64,000 nt of DNA from Rhodococcus oxybenzonivorans (GTDB lineage Bacteria > Actinomycetota > Actinomycetes > Mycobacteriales > Mycobacteriaceae): NCBI RefSeq assembly GCF_003130705.1, contig NZ_CP021354.1, positions 1,550,001 through 1,614,000 of the forward strand, written 5' to 3'. Positions 18,582 through 26,562 of the stretch are shown one piece after another. Each line of letters begins with the position of its first letter. Position 1 is the stretch's first letter. Below the pieces are notes generated by a model. It worked only from the letters and a program-made list of their open reading frames with translations, was not told the DNA's origin and ran no database searches. Made by a program: the position numbers and the translations under genes.

Positions 18582-19622
18582 ATGGGCAACCGCACGGCAG
18601 CGGGTAGGTACGGGGTTCGGCTGGCACTCGCGCTCGCTCTCGCAGCGGCTCTTCCGTGGGCGGGGGCGCAGGCCGTGTCCGCAGACCCGGTGGATGACGC
18701 GACCGTCGTCGACGGCAGCTCGAGACTCCTGCGCACCGAGAAGATCGACGACCGGCAGTTGACGATGCACGTCTACTCGGCGTCGATGGACCGCGACATT
18801 CCGCTTCGGGTGATCACGCCCGCGGACACCAGCGCTCCGAGGCCCACGCTGTACCTGCTCAACGGCGCGGGCGGCGGTGAAGACTCCGCGACCTGGCAGG
18901 CGAAGACCGACGTGGTCGACTTCTTCGCCGACAAGAACGTCAACGTCGTCACGCCGATGCAGGGCGCCTTCAGTTACTACACGGACTGGCGGCAGGAAGA
19001 TCCCGAACTGGGCAACAACAAGTGGACGACGTTCCTCACCCAGGAACTCCCTCCCATCGTCGACGCCGAGCTGGGCACCAACGGTGTCAACTCGATCGCC
19101 GGCATCTCCATGGCCGGCAGTTCCGTCCTGAGCCTCGCGCAGTCGGCACCCGAGCTGTACGAGAGTGTCGGCGCCTACAGCGGTTGTGCGATGACCAGCA
19201 CCGACCCTGGTCGCACGTATGTCCGGATGGTCGTCGAATCCCGCGGCGGCGGCGACACCAGCAACATGTGGGGCCCCGTGGACGACCCGGCCTGGACGGC
19301 CAACGATCCGTACCTCAATGCGGAAAAGCTGCGCGGCCTCGACATCTACGTCAGCAACGGTTCCGGCATTCCGGGTCCGAACGATCGCCTCGACGGTCCG
19401 GGGATCAACGGGAACGTCGAGACGTTCGCCAACCAGATCATCCTCGGCGGTGCCATCGAGGCGGCGACCAACCAGTGCACCCGCGCGCTGGCGGACAAGC
19501 TGAACGAGCTGCAGATTCCCGCCACCTTCGACTTCCGTCCCGTCGGCACCCACTCGTGGCCGTACTGGCAGGAGGACCTCCACAAGTCGTGGCCGCTCCT
19601 GGCGTCGTCGATCGGCCTGTAG
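18582..19622 (+). CDS. Mycolyltransferase/antigen 85-type esterase (secreted)
   Basis: A 346-residue exported serine esterase of the antigen 85 family, which moves mycolic acid between trehalose mycolates and arabinogalactan in the cell envelope. The signal peptide covers about residues 1-34 (LALALALAAALPWAGAQAVSA). The nucleophile is the Ser in GISMAGSSVL and the catalytic His is in GTHSWPYW. LYLLNGAGGG and SYYTDW are family segments near the oxyanion hole. AAAGGAG stands seven bases before the ATG. Its presence supports a mycolate-containing organism. A hairpin follows the stop. Confidence 0.88.
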   Translation: MGNRTAAGRYGVRLALALALAAALPWAGAQAVSADPVDDATVVDGSSRLLRTEKIDDRQLTMHVYSASMDRDIPLRVITPADTSAPRPTLYLLNGAGGGEDSATWQAKTDVVDFFADKNVNVVTPMQGAFSYYTDWRQEDPELGNNKWTTFLTQELPPIVDAELGTNGVNSIAGISMAGSSVLSLAQSAPELYESVGAYSGCAMTSTDPGRTYVRMVVESRGGGDTSNMWGPVDDPAWTANDPYLNAEKLRGLDIYVSNGSGIPGPNDRLDGPGINGNVETFANQIILGGAIEAATNQCTRALADKLNELQIPATFDFRPVGTHSWPYWQEDLHKSWPLLASSIGL

Positions 19623-19663
19623 CCACCGGCCCGGACACCACCGTCCTCGCGCACTGACTTCGC

Positions 19664-19700
19664 CTCGACCCCTGCGGATCGCGAATCCGCGGGGGTCGAG
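19664..19700 (+). terminator. Terminator hairpin after mycolyltransferase
   Basis: CTCGACCCCTGCGGAT pairs with ATCCGCGGGGGTCGAG, with one T-G wobble and a five-base loop. It lies 41 bases after the stop. Confidence 0.75.
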
Positions 19701-19717
19701 CCGTCTAGTCTGGCGGA

Positions 19718-20551
19718 GTGGAGACAGTACCGATCCAGATGCCCGACGGAACGACCACTCCGGTTCGCCTGTTCGCCGGGCGGGACGAGGCACCCGTGGT
19801 CGTGGTGTTTCCCGGCCTGGGAATTCCTGCCGGCTACTACGAGCCGTTCGCCGAGGAGCTGATGTCCCGCGGATTCAATGCTGCCATCGGCGAACTACGC
19901 GGACAGGGTGACAGCCGCCCCCGTCCGAGCAGTGCCAGCAGGTACGGCTACCACGAGCTGGTGTCGGTCGACTTTCCCGCCATCTTCGAGGTGGTGCGCG
20001 AACATTTCCCGGCTGCGACGCCGTTCCTGTTGGGGCACAGTATGGGTGGTCAGCTGGGGGTGATGTACGCGGCGCGGATTCGCGGCCGGCTCGGCGGAAT
20101 CGTGCTCGTCGCGTCGGGGTCGCCATATCACCGGGGATTTCCCGGAATGCACTCGCCGCGAATGCTCGTCGGCGCGGCCGCAATGTCGATGACGGCCAAT
20201 CTCGCCGGTTTCTGGCCGGGCGGCAGGCTCGACATCGGCGGGTTCGGCAGGCAGTCGAAGGTACTGATCTCCGACTGGTCCCGATTCGCGCGCACCGGGA
20301 AGATCGAACCCGACGGCGCCGACATCGACTACGAGGAACGGATCGGCAGATTGAAGCTGCCGGTCCTGTCGGTGACTATCGAGGGCGACGACCTCGCGCC
20401 GGGCCCTTCGGCGAAGAATCTCGTCGCCAAACTCCCACATGCCGACGTCACCATCTGGCACAACCCGCGACCGCAGGGTCACAACGGGTGGATCCGGGAG
20501 CCAGTCGACACGGTCGATCGGGTCGTCGACTGGATCCATGACCACACCTAG
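19718..20551 (+). CDS. Alpha/beta hydrolase
   Basis: A 277-residue hydrolase. The nucleophile elbow is GHSMGG near residue 109, the oxyanion region is VFPGLGIPAGYY, and the last His is in PQGHNGW. An Asp in EGDDLAPG could complete the triad. The family covers esterases and lipases; the substrate is not evident. The start is GTG, 17 bases after a terminator. The TAG stop lies just before palindromic repeat copy 2, and the next gene is convergent. Confidence 0.82.
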   Translation: METVPIQMPDGTTTPVRLFAGRDEAPVVVVFPGLGIPAGYYEPFAEELMSRGFNAAIGELRGQGDSRPRPSSASRYGYHELVSVDFPAIFEVVREHFPAATPFLLGHSMGGQLGVMYAARIRGRLGGIVLVASGSPYHRGFPGMHSPRMLVGAAAMSMTANLAGFWPGGRLDIGGFGRQSKVLISDWSRFARTGKIEPDGADIDYEERIGRLKLPVLSVTIEGDDLAPGPSAKNLVAKLPHADVTIWHNPRPQGHNGWIREPVDTVDRVVDWIHDHT

Positions 20552-20553
20552 CC

Positions 20554-20593
20554 GTGAGTACTTATTAACAAGCGGTGGTTAAGAAGTACTCAC
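20554..20593. repeat. Palindromic gene-end repeat, copy 2
   Basis: The outer arms GTGAGTACTT and AAGTACTCAC are identical to copy 1, while the inner arms are less well paired (TTAACAAG against GTGGTTAA). It lies between convergent genes; the TGA stop of the minus-strand prolyl oligopeptidase gene is inside the right arm, as in copy 1. Confidence 0.85.
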
Positions 20594-22617
20594 GGGCGGG
20601 TGAGTGTGCGCCACAGGAACATGAACGTCAGCGCCGACTTGAACGCGGCCTGGGCGTTGTCCGCGGCCCCGCCGTGTCCACCTTCGATGTTCTCGTAGTA
20701 CCAGACTTCGTGGCCCTGCTCCTCGAGGAGGGCGGTCATCTTGCGGGCATGGCCCGGATGGACCCGGTCGTCCCGCGTGGAGGTGGTCACCAGAATCGGT
20801 GGGTACTCGGCGGTGGCACTGGTTTTCTGGTACGGCGAGTACTCGCTGATGAACTTCCAGTCCTCGGGATCGTCGGGGTCGCCGTACTCGGCCATCCACG
20901 ACGCCCCGGCCAGCAGCAGGTGGTACCGCTTCATGTCGAGGAGCGGTACCTGACACACGATCGCCCCGAAGAGTTCGGGGTAGCGGGTCAGCATGACGCC
21001 CATCAGGAGACCGCCGTTGCTTCCACCTTGAGCCGCGAGTTGCTTCGTGGTGGTGATGCCGCGCGCGACCAGGTCGCGCGCGACTGCGGCGAAGTCCTCG
21101 AACACTTTGTGACGGCCTTCGCGGACGGCCTGGGTGTGCCACGACGGGCCGTATTCACCGCCACCGCGAATGTTGGCGACGACGTACGCACCCCCGCGTT
21201 CGAGCCAGGCGAAGCCGACCGACCCGCTGTATCCCGGCACCATCGAGTTCTCGAACCCGCCGTATCCGTACAGGAGTGTGGGGCAGGGACCGTCGGCGTC
21301 GTCGCGGCGTACGACGAAGTACGGGATCTCCGTTCCGTCGTCCGAGGCGACGAAGTACTGGGACACCGAGATACCGTCGGCGTCGAAGAAGGAGGGCGCC
21401 TGCTTGACAGGTTCCAGCGGTCCGCCGACGGTGCCGTAGAAAAGAGTTGCGGGAGTGGTGAATCCACTGCTGTTGACGAAGAAATTGTCCCCGCTGCGCG
21501 CATCCGTGCTGATGACACCGCTGGCCGTGAGTTCGGGCACGCCGTCGAGCGGTTTCTCGTCCCAGCCGGTTTCGGTGGGCGTGAGTACCGACAATCTGGT
21601 CTGCACGTCCGAGAGGGTGACCAGAAGCAGGTGGTTGCGAGTCCACGTGCCCTGTTCCAGGGATGTGTGCTCGTCGGGTGTGAACAGCGGCGTCAATTCC
21701 CGCGAGCCGGCGAGATAGTCGGCGTAGTCGGTGACGAGCAGCGAACCCGCGGGATAGATGGTGCCGTCCACTTCCCAGTCGGTGCGCGGGCGGACGGTCA
21801 GCCAGTCGCGGTAGACGGACGTTCCGGCGTCGTCGGGCGTGTCGATGCGCAACAGCGAACCGTCCGGCAATAACTCGTACCGTTCGGAGTTGTAGAAGTC
21901 GATCGATCGGCCGACGAAGTGCCGCTCGTATCCGGGAGTGTCGTCGTAGGAGGCGCCCACCGACACGTCGGTGCTCTCGCCCTCGAACACGGTGACCGCC
22001 TCGGACAAGGGGGTACCGCGATGCCAGCGCTTCGCGATCCTCGGATAGCCGGAATCGGTCATCGAGCCGTCACCGAAGTCGGTGCCCACGTAGACGCTGT
22101 CCTCGTCGATCCAGCTGATGCTGGTCTTTGCTTCCGGGACGTCGAAAGGATTGTCTGTGACGAATTGCCGTGTGTCCAGGTCGAATTCGCGAACCACGGA
22201 CGCGTCGGCACCGCCCCGCGAGAACGACAGCAACGCGCGGGTCTGTGCTGGGCGCAGGACGCTCGCCCCCGCCCACACCCAATTCTCACCCTCGCGCTCG
22301 GCGAGTTCGTCGACGTCGAGCAACACGTCCCACTGCGGGTCCTCGGAGCGGTATTCCGCCAGGGATGTGCGCCGCCAGATTCCGCGCTTGTGCTCGCCGT
22401 CGCGCCAGAAGTTGTACAGATAGTCACCGCGCAGGGCGACGTAGGGAATGCGCGCGTCGGTATCCAGCAAGTCCAGGATCCGGCCCTCGAGCGTGGAGAA
22501 CTCCGAGTTCTCGGTGTACTCGCCGACGGTCCGCGCGTTGCGTTCCCGCACCCAGTCGAGAGACCGGTCAGCGGTGACATCTTCGAGCCAGAGATAGGGA
22601 TCCGTCATGACGGCCAT
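20590..22617 (-). CDS. Prolyl oligopeptidase family serine peptidase (S9A)
   Basis: A 675-residue cytosolic peptidase with an N-terminal seven-bladed propeller (about 70-400) and a C-terminal alpha/beta-hydrolase domain. The nucleophile is the Ser in GGSNGGLLMG, the Asp is in TRDDRVHPGH and the His in EGGHGGAAD. It starts with the usual YLWLEDVTADRSLDWV segment. It would cut short peptides after proline. The ATG at 22617 is chosen; ATG 22608 is three codons in. It is equivalent in type and length to Rv0457c, which also lies between groEL2 and lpdC in M. tuberculosis. It diverges from the M19 dipeptidase gene across 33 bases. Confidence 0.9.
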   Translation of the reverse strand: MAVMTDPYLWLEDVTADRSLDWVRERNARTVGEYTENSEFSTLEGRILDLLDTDARIPYVALRGDYLYNFWRDGEHKRGIWRRTSLAEYRSEDPQWDVLLDVDELAEREGENWVWAGASVLRPAQTRALLSFSRGGADASVVREFDLDTRQFVTDNPFDVPEAKTSISWIDEDSVYVGTDFGDGSMTDSGYPRIAKRWHRGTPLSEAVTVFEGESTDVSVGASYDDTPGYERHFVGRSIDFYNSERYELLPDGSLLRIDTPDDAGTSVYRDWLTVRPRTDWEVDGTIYPAGSLLVTDYADYLAGSRELTPLFTPDEHTSLEQGTWTRNHLLLVTLSDVQTRLSVLTPTETGWDEKPLDGVPELTASGVISTDARSGDNFFVNSSGFTTPATLFYGTVGGPLEPVKQAPSFFDADGISVSQYFVASDDGTEIPYFVVRRDDADGPCPTLLYGYGGFENSMVPGYSGSVGFAWLERGGAYVVANIRGGGEYGPSWHTQAVREGRHKVFEDFAAVARDLVARGITTTKQLAAQGGSNGGLLMGVMLTRYPELFGAIVCQVPLLDMKRYHLLLAGASWMAEYGDPDDPEDWKFISEYSPYQKTSATAEYPPILVTTSTRDDRVHPGHARKMTALLEEQGHEVWYYENIEGGHGGAADNAQAAFKSALTFMFLWRTLTRP

Positions 22618-22650
22618 TGTTGCAGGAAGACCTCGGATAGCCTCGGCGGC

Positions 22651-23634
22651 GTGAGTACACCTGGGCCCTATCCGTTGTGGGAGCAGCACTGCTGCCTGCC
22701 GCTGACACCGTCGGCAACTATCGACGAGCTCCGCCGTTACCGTCGTCCGGCCGGCAGCTACGTGTCGGTGAACATCGGTTACTCCCCGCAGGACAAGGCG
22801 GCGTCGACGGCGATCGCCGAGAACTTTCGTGCCCAGGCCGGCGGTGACATCGAGTTGGTGACGCGGCTGGATGACGTCGACGCGGTACGCGGCGCCGGTG
22901 GTATCGCGCTCGCATTCGACCTCGAAGATTCGGCCCCGCTCAACGGCGACCTCGCCAATGTGGCCCACTTCCACCGACTGGGCACACGATCGTTGCTGCC
23001 CACGTATAACTATGCGAATGCCGCCGGGTGCGGTTGCCTCGACGCCGACGACACCGAGCTGACCGGCTACGGCCGCGACCTAGTGCGGGAGATGAATCGG
23101 GTGGGGATGACCGTGGACGGCTCCCACTGTTCGACACGTACCGGACTCGACCTTGCCGCAGTTACCGAGCGCCCCATGATCTACAGCCACTCCAACCTGC
23201 GGCGATTGTGGAATCACCCTCGCAACATCACCGACGATCAGGCCCGCGCCTGCGCGGACACGGGTGGCGTGATCGGGATCAACGGGGTCGGCATCTTTCT
23301 GGGGGTCAATGGGCCGGACGACCATGCTCGCCGGTTGTCGGCGATGGCCGACCACATCGAAGAGGCGGTCGATCTGGTGGGTCCCGCGCACGTCGGCATC
23401 GGCTCGGACTACTCGTTCGACGCCGCAGACTTCGTCGCCGAGGTCACGAACAATGCGGGCTCGTTCTCGGACGCGTATACGGCGTGGGGTCCGCTGCAGT
23501 GGGTACCGCCGGAGGATGTCCTGACTCTCGATCGCGTCCTGCGCAATCGGGGGTTCGACGAAACGTCCATCGAGGCCGTATACGGGGGAAATTTTGCCCG
23601 TGTCGCGGCGGCAGTCTGGGCTACTGGCGGGTAA
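22651..23634 (+). CDS. Membrane dipeptidase-like (peptidase M19) protein
   Basis: A 327-residue protein of the renal dipeptidase family, zinc enzymes that hydrolyse dipeptides. Metal ligands are visible in FDLED (Glu), DGSHCS (His), YSHSN (His) and GIGSDY (Asp). At the N-terminus, where other members have DGHNDL, this protein reads EQHCCLPL: the His is kept but the ligand Asp is replaced by Cys. It has no signal peptide. GTG 22651 is the likely start. Whether it is an active dipeptidase is uncertain. Confidence 0.82.
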   Translation: MSTPGPYPLWEQHCCLPLTPSATIDELRRYRRPAGSYVSVNIGYSPQDKAASTAIAENFRAQAGGDIELVTRLDDVDAVRGAGGIALAFDLEDSAPLNGDLANVAHFHRLGTRSLLPTYNYANAAGCGCLDADDTELTGYGRDLVREMNRVGMTVDGSHCSTRTGLDLAAVTERPMIYSHSNLRRLWNHPRNITDDQARACADTGGVIGINGVGIFLGVNGPDDHARRLSAMADHIEEAVDLVGPAHVGIGSDYSFDAADFVAEVTNNAGSFSDAYTAWGPLQWVPPEDVLTLDRVLRNRGFDETSIEAVYGGNFARVAAAVWATGG

Positions 23635-23683
23635 CACGACCGAGGTGAGACACCGAATCCGGACGGGACTACCCTGAACAACC

Positions 23684-25087
23684 GTGACCTCACACTATGA
23701 CGTCGTTGTCCTCGGAGCCGGTCCCGGTGGGTACGTCGCTGCTATCCGCGCGGCACAGCTGGGATTGAGTACCGCCATCATCGAGCAGAAGTATTGGGGT
23801 GGTGTGTGCCTGAACGTGGGCTGCATCCCCTCGAAGGCTCTTCTCCGTAACGCCGAGCTTGCGCATCTCTTCACGAAAGAGGCCAAGCTGTTCGGCATCA
23901 CCGGTGAAGCCTCCTTCGACTTCGGCGCCGCCTACGACCGCAGCCGCAAGGTCGCGGAGGGGCGCGTCAAGGGCATCCACTTCTTGATGAAGAAGAACAA
24001 GATTCCCGAGTACGACGGCAAGGGCACCTTCACCGACGCCAACACCATCGAGGTCGCACTGACCAAGGGTGGCACCGAGACGGTGACGTTCGACAACGCC
24101 ATCATCGCGACCGGTTCGACCACCAAGTTGCTGCCGGGTACCTCGCTGAGCGAGAACGTCGTCACCTACGAAGAGCAGATCATGACCCGGGATCTGCCGG
24201 GATCGATCCTCATCGTCGGGGCCGGGGCGATCGGCATGGAGTTCGGGTACGTCCTGAAGAACTACGGCGTGGACGTCACCATCGTCGAGTTCCTCGACCG
24301 GGCGCTGCCCAACGAAGACGCGGACATCTCCAAGGAAATCGAGAAGCAGTACAAAAAGCTCGGCGTCAAGGTCAAGACCGGCGCGGCGGTGCAGAGCATC
24401 GACGACGACGGCAGCAAGGTCACCGTCTCGATCAAGGACAACAAGAGCGGCGAGATCGAGACCGTCGTGGTCGACAAGGTGATGCAGTCGGTCGGCTTCG
24501 CCCCCCGCGTGGAGGGCTTCGGCCTCGAGAAGACCGGTGTCCAGCTCACCGATCGCGGTGCCATCGGGATCACCGACACGATGCAGACGTCGGTGCCGCA
24601 CATCTACGCGATCGGTGACGTGACGATGAAGCTGCAGCTCGCCCACGTGGCCGAGGCGCAGGGTGTCGTGGCGGCCGAGACCATCGCCGGCGCCGAGACG
24701 CTGCCGATCGACGACTACCGGATGATGCCGCGCGCCACGTTCTGCCAGCCGCAGGTGGCCAGCTTCGGTCTCACCGAGCAGCAGGCGAAGGACGAGGGCT
24801 ACGACATCAAGGTGGCGAACTTCCCGTTCGCCGCCAACGGCAAGGCGCACGGCCTCGGTGACTCCACCGGCTTCGTCAAGCTCATCTCCGACACCAAGTA
24901 CGGCGAGCTGCTCGGCGGCCACCTCATCGGCCCCGACGTCTCCGAGTTGCTGCCCGAGCTGACCCTCGCGCAGAAGTGGGATCTCACCGTCAACGAGCTG
25001 GCCCGCAACGTGCACACCCACCCCACCCTGAGCGAAGCCCTGCAGGAGGCCATCCACGGCCTCGCCGGACACATGATCAACTTCTGA
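23684..25087 (+). CDS. lpdA: Dihydrolipoyl dehydrogenase
   Basis: The E3 flavoprotein of pyruvate and 2-oxoglutarate dehydrogenase complexes; in mycobacteria it also serves antioxidant defence. It has 467 residues. Seen are the FAD fold ([18 protein letters not shown]), the redox disulfide in [16 protein letters not shown], the NAD-binding [29 protein letters not shown] and the active-site HTHPTLSEA at the C-terminus. The start is GTG. It corresponds to Rv0462 (lpdC), and the conserved neighbours ramB, aceA and fadB2 appear about 15 kb downstream, displaced by the urea island. A hairpin follows. Confidence 0.96.
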   Translation: MTSHYDVVVLGAGPGGYVAAIRAAQLGLSTAIIEQKYWGGVCLNVGCIPSKALLRNAELAHLFTKEAKLFGITGEASFDFGAAYDRSRKVAEGRVKGIHFLMKKNKIPEYDGKGTFTDANTIEVALTKGGTETVTFDNAIIATGSTTKLLPGTSLSENVVTYEEQIMTRDLPGSILIVGAGAIGMEFGYVLKNYGVDVTIVEFLDRALPNEDADISKEIEKQYKKLGVKVKTGAAVQSIDDDGSKVTVSIKDNKSGEIETVVVDKVMQSVGFAPRVEGFGLEKTGVQLTDRGAIGITDTMQTSVPHIYAIGDVTMKLQLAHVAEAQGVVAAETIAGAETLPIDDYRMMPRATFCQPQVASFGLTEQQAKDEGYDIKVANFPFAANGKAHGLGDSTGFVKLISDTKYGELLGGHLIGPDVSELLPELTLAQKWDLTVNELARNVHTHPTLSEALQEAIHGLAGHMINF

Positions 25088-25097
25088 TCCACGACAG

Positions 25098-25136
25098 GAA
25101 ACGAGGCCCGCACAGAAACTGTGCGGGCCTCGTTTC
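25098..25136 (+). terminator. lpdA terminator hairpin
   Basis: GAAACGAGGCCCGCACAG pairs with CTGTGCGGGCCTCGTTTC around an AAA loop: 18 perfect base pairs, 10 bases after the lpdA stop. Confidence 0.88.
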
Positions 25137-25148
25137 GTGTATGCGGGC

Positions 25149-25562
25149 CTAGTTCTGGTCGGTCCGGCGTTCGGCGTACTTCTGCTGCGCCGCCCAGACT
25201 TCGGGCATTCGCGACTCGACCAGTTCGATCAGGCCGACGAGACGCCCGGCGATCTCGGCACCGAGTGGTGTCAGGCTGTATTCCACCTTCGGGGGTATCG
25301 CCTCGAGTACGTCGCGGACCACGAGTCCGTCTCGTTCGAGCGCCTGGAGGGTCTGCGACAGCATGCGTTCACTGACTCCGTCGACACGTCGGCGTAGTGC
25401 GCTGAAGCGGTAGTTGCCCTCGGCCAACGCCGCGAGCGCGAGCACACCCCATCGGCCGGTGACGGTCTGCAGGGTTTCGCGAGAGGTGCACCCGCGGGCG
25501 AAGACGTCGGCTTCCAGGGTGGCGTCTGCGCCGGCGCGCGGTGTCTGTTCGAGCTCGGACAT
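25149..25562 (-). CDS. HxlR family transcriptional regulator
   Basis: A 137-residue winged-helix regulator. The family pattern is present: TVTGRWGVLALAALAEGNYRFSALRR (split here), GVSERMLSQTLQALERDGLV and VEYSLTPLG. A Cys in ARGCTSRE near residue 25 matches the redox-sensing Cys of QorR/YodB-type members, which respond to quinones or diamide. The gene is divergent from an NmrA-like quinone or NAD(P)H reductase, the classic qorR-qorB pairing, so it most likely represses that gene and itself. ATG 25562 was chosen; longer forms add a tail with no homology. Confidence 0.88.
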   Translation of the reverse strand: MSELEQTPRAGADATLEADVFARGCTSRETLQTVTGRWGVLALAALAEGNYRFSALRRRVDGVSERMLSQTLQALERDGLVVRDVLEAIPPKVEYSLTPLGAEIAGRLVGLIELVESRMPEVWAAQQKYAERRTDQN

Positions 25563-25579
25563 GCTCACCACTCTACCCC

Positions 25580-25640
25580 TCATCTGAGAAGTGCTTACCA
25601 CTGCGCTTGCACTTACAAATAGTCAGTGCATAATGGAACA
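25580..25640. promoter_or_regulatory. HxlR/QorB intergenic operator candidate
   Basis: The 117-base divergent region contains AAGTGC and GCACTT as inverted arms about 14 bases apart, and the related words GTGCTTACC and TGCACTTAC. This is where the divergent HxlR protein would be expected to bind. The exact operator is a guess. Confidence 0.35.
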
Positions 25641-25679
25641 TGCGCGCTTGAAACAACAACCCTCACGCTAGGAGTTCCC

Positions 25680-26537
25680 ATGACCATCGCCGTCACCGGT
25701 GCAACAGGACATCTCGGCCGCCTCGCTGTCGAGGCTCTTCTCGACAAGGGCACCCCCGCCAGGGAGATCGTGGCGCTCGTTCGCACACCGGCCAAGGCCG
25801 CCGACCTGACCGACAAGGGCGTCGACGTCCGGCAAGCCGACTACAGCGACCGCGCCGCGCTCGACAAGGCGCTCGGTGGTGTCGACAAGCTGCTCCTCGT
25901 GTCGGGTTCCGACGTCGGGCAACGAGTAATTCAGCACGGCAACGTCATCGACGCGGCGAAGGCAGCCGGTGTCGGGTTCATTGCCTACACCAGCGTCCTC
26001 GATGCGCAGAAGAGCCCGCTCGGACTGGCTGCCGAGCACCGCGCCACCGAGGATCTGCTCGACGGGTCCGGGATCGACTTCGCCTTGCTGCGGAACGGCT
26101 GGTACTGGGAAAACTACCTGGGCGCTGTGGCAACGGCCCGGGAGGCGGGTTCCTTGTTCGGCAGCGCAGGAAACGGCATCATCGCCGGTGCCGCGCGCAA
26201 GGACTACGCCGAGGCGGCCGCCGCCGTCCTGGTCGCCGACGGGCAGGCGGGAGCGGTGTACGAGCTCGGTGGCGACGAGCGGCTGACGTACGAACAGCTG
26301 GCCGAGGCCTTCTCCGCGGTGGTCGGTAGCCCGGTGTCGTACAAGGACCTCCCGCAGGACGAGTACGCCGCCCTGCTCGAAGGCGCCGGCTTGCCGGCAC
26401 CGGTGGCGCAGATGCTCGCCGATTCCGATGCGGGAGTAGCCACCGGCGCCCTCGACACGCAGAGCGGCGATCTGCAGAAGCTGATCGGCCGCCCGTCGAC
26501 CCCGGTGGCCACCGTCCTCGCTGTGAGTACTTCTTAA
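25680..26537 (+). CDS. NmrA-like NAD(P)H-binding reductase (QorB-type)
   Basis: A 285-residue atypical short-chain dehydrogenase with the nucleotide-binding start TIAVTGATGHLGRLAV and the family segments GVDKLLLVSGSDVGQR and FALLRNGWYWENYL. These match QorB/YtfG NAD(P)H:quinone oxidoreductase 2, which reduces toxic quinones. AGGAG precedes the ATG. Control by the divergent HxlR regulator is likely. The last residues VSTS and the TAA stop are encoded by palindromic repeat copy 3, so the repeat has been recruited into the coding end. Confidence 0.87.
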   Translation: MTIAVTGATGHLGRLAVEALLDKGTPAREIVALVRTPAKAADLTDKGVDVRQADYSDRAALDKALGGVDKLLLVSGSDVGQRVIQHGNVIDAAKAAGVGFIAYTSVLDAQKSPLGLAAEHRATEDLLDGSGIDFALLRNGWYWENYLGAVATAREAGSLFGSAGNGIIAGAARKDYAEAAAAVLVADGQAGAVYELGGDERLTYEQLAEAFSAVVGSPVSYKDLPQDEYAALLEGAGLPAPVAQMLADSDAGVATGALDTQSGDLQKLIGRPSTPVATVLAVSTS

Positions 26538-26562
26538 CCGCCCGCTGTTAAGAAGTACTCAC
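26523..26562. repeat. Palindromic gene-end repeat, copy 3
   Basis: GTGAGTACTT, C, TTAACCGC, CC, GCTGTTAA, G, AAGTACTCAC. Both flanking convergent genes end inside it: the plus-strand reductase and the minus-strand allophanate hydrolase each read Val-Ser-Thr-Ser then TAA from their own strand of the palindrome. Confidence 0.88.

Noticed and set aside
23690..25072. Long open frame antisense to lpdA
   Set aside because: Same codon-bias artefact; no domain or ribosome site, and lpdA is unambiguous.
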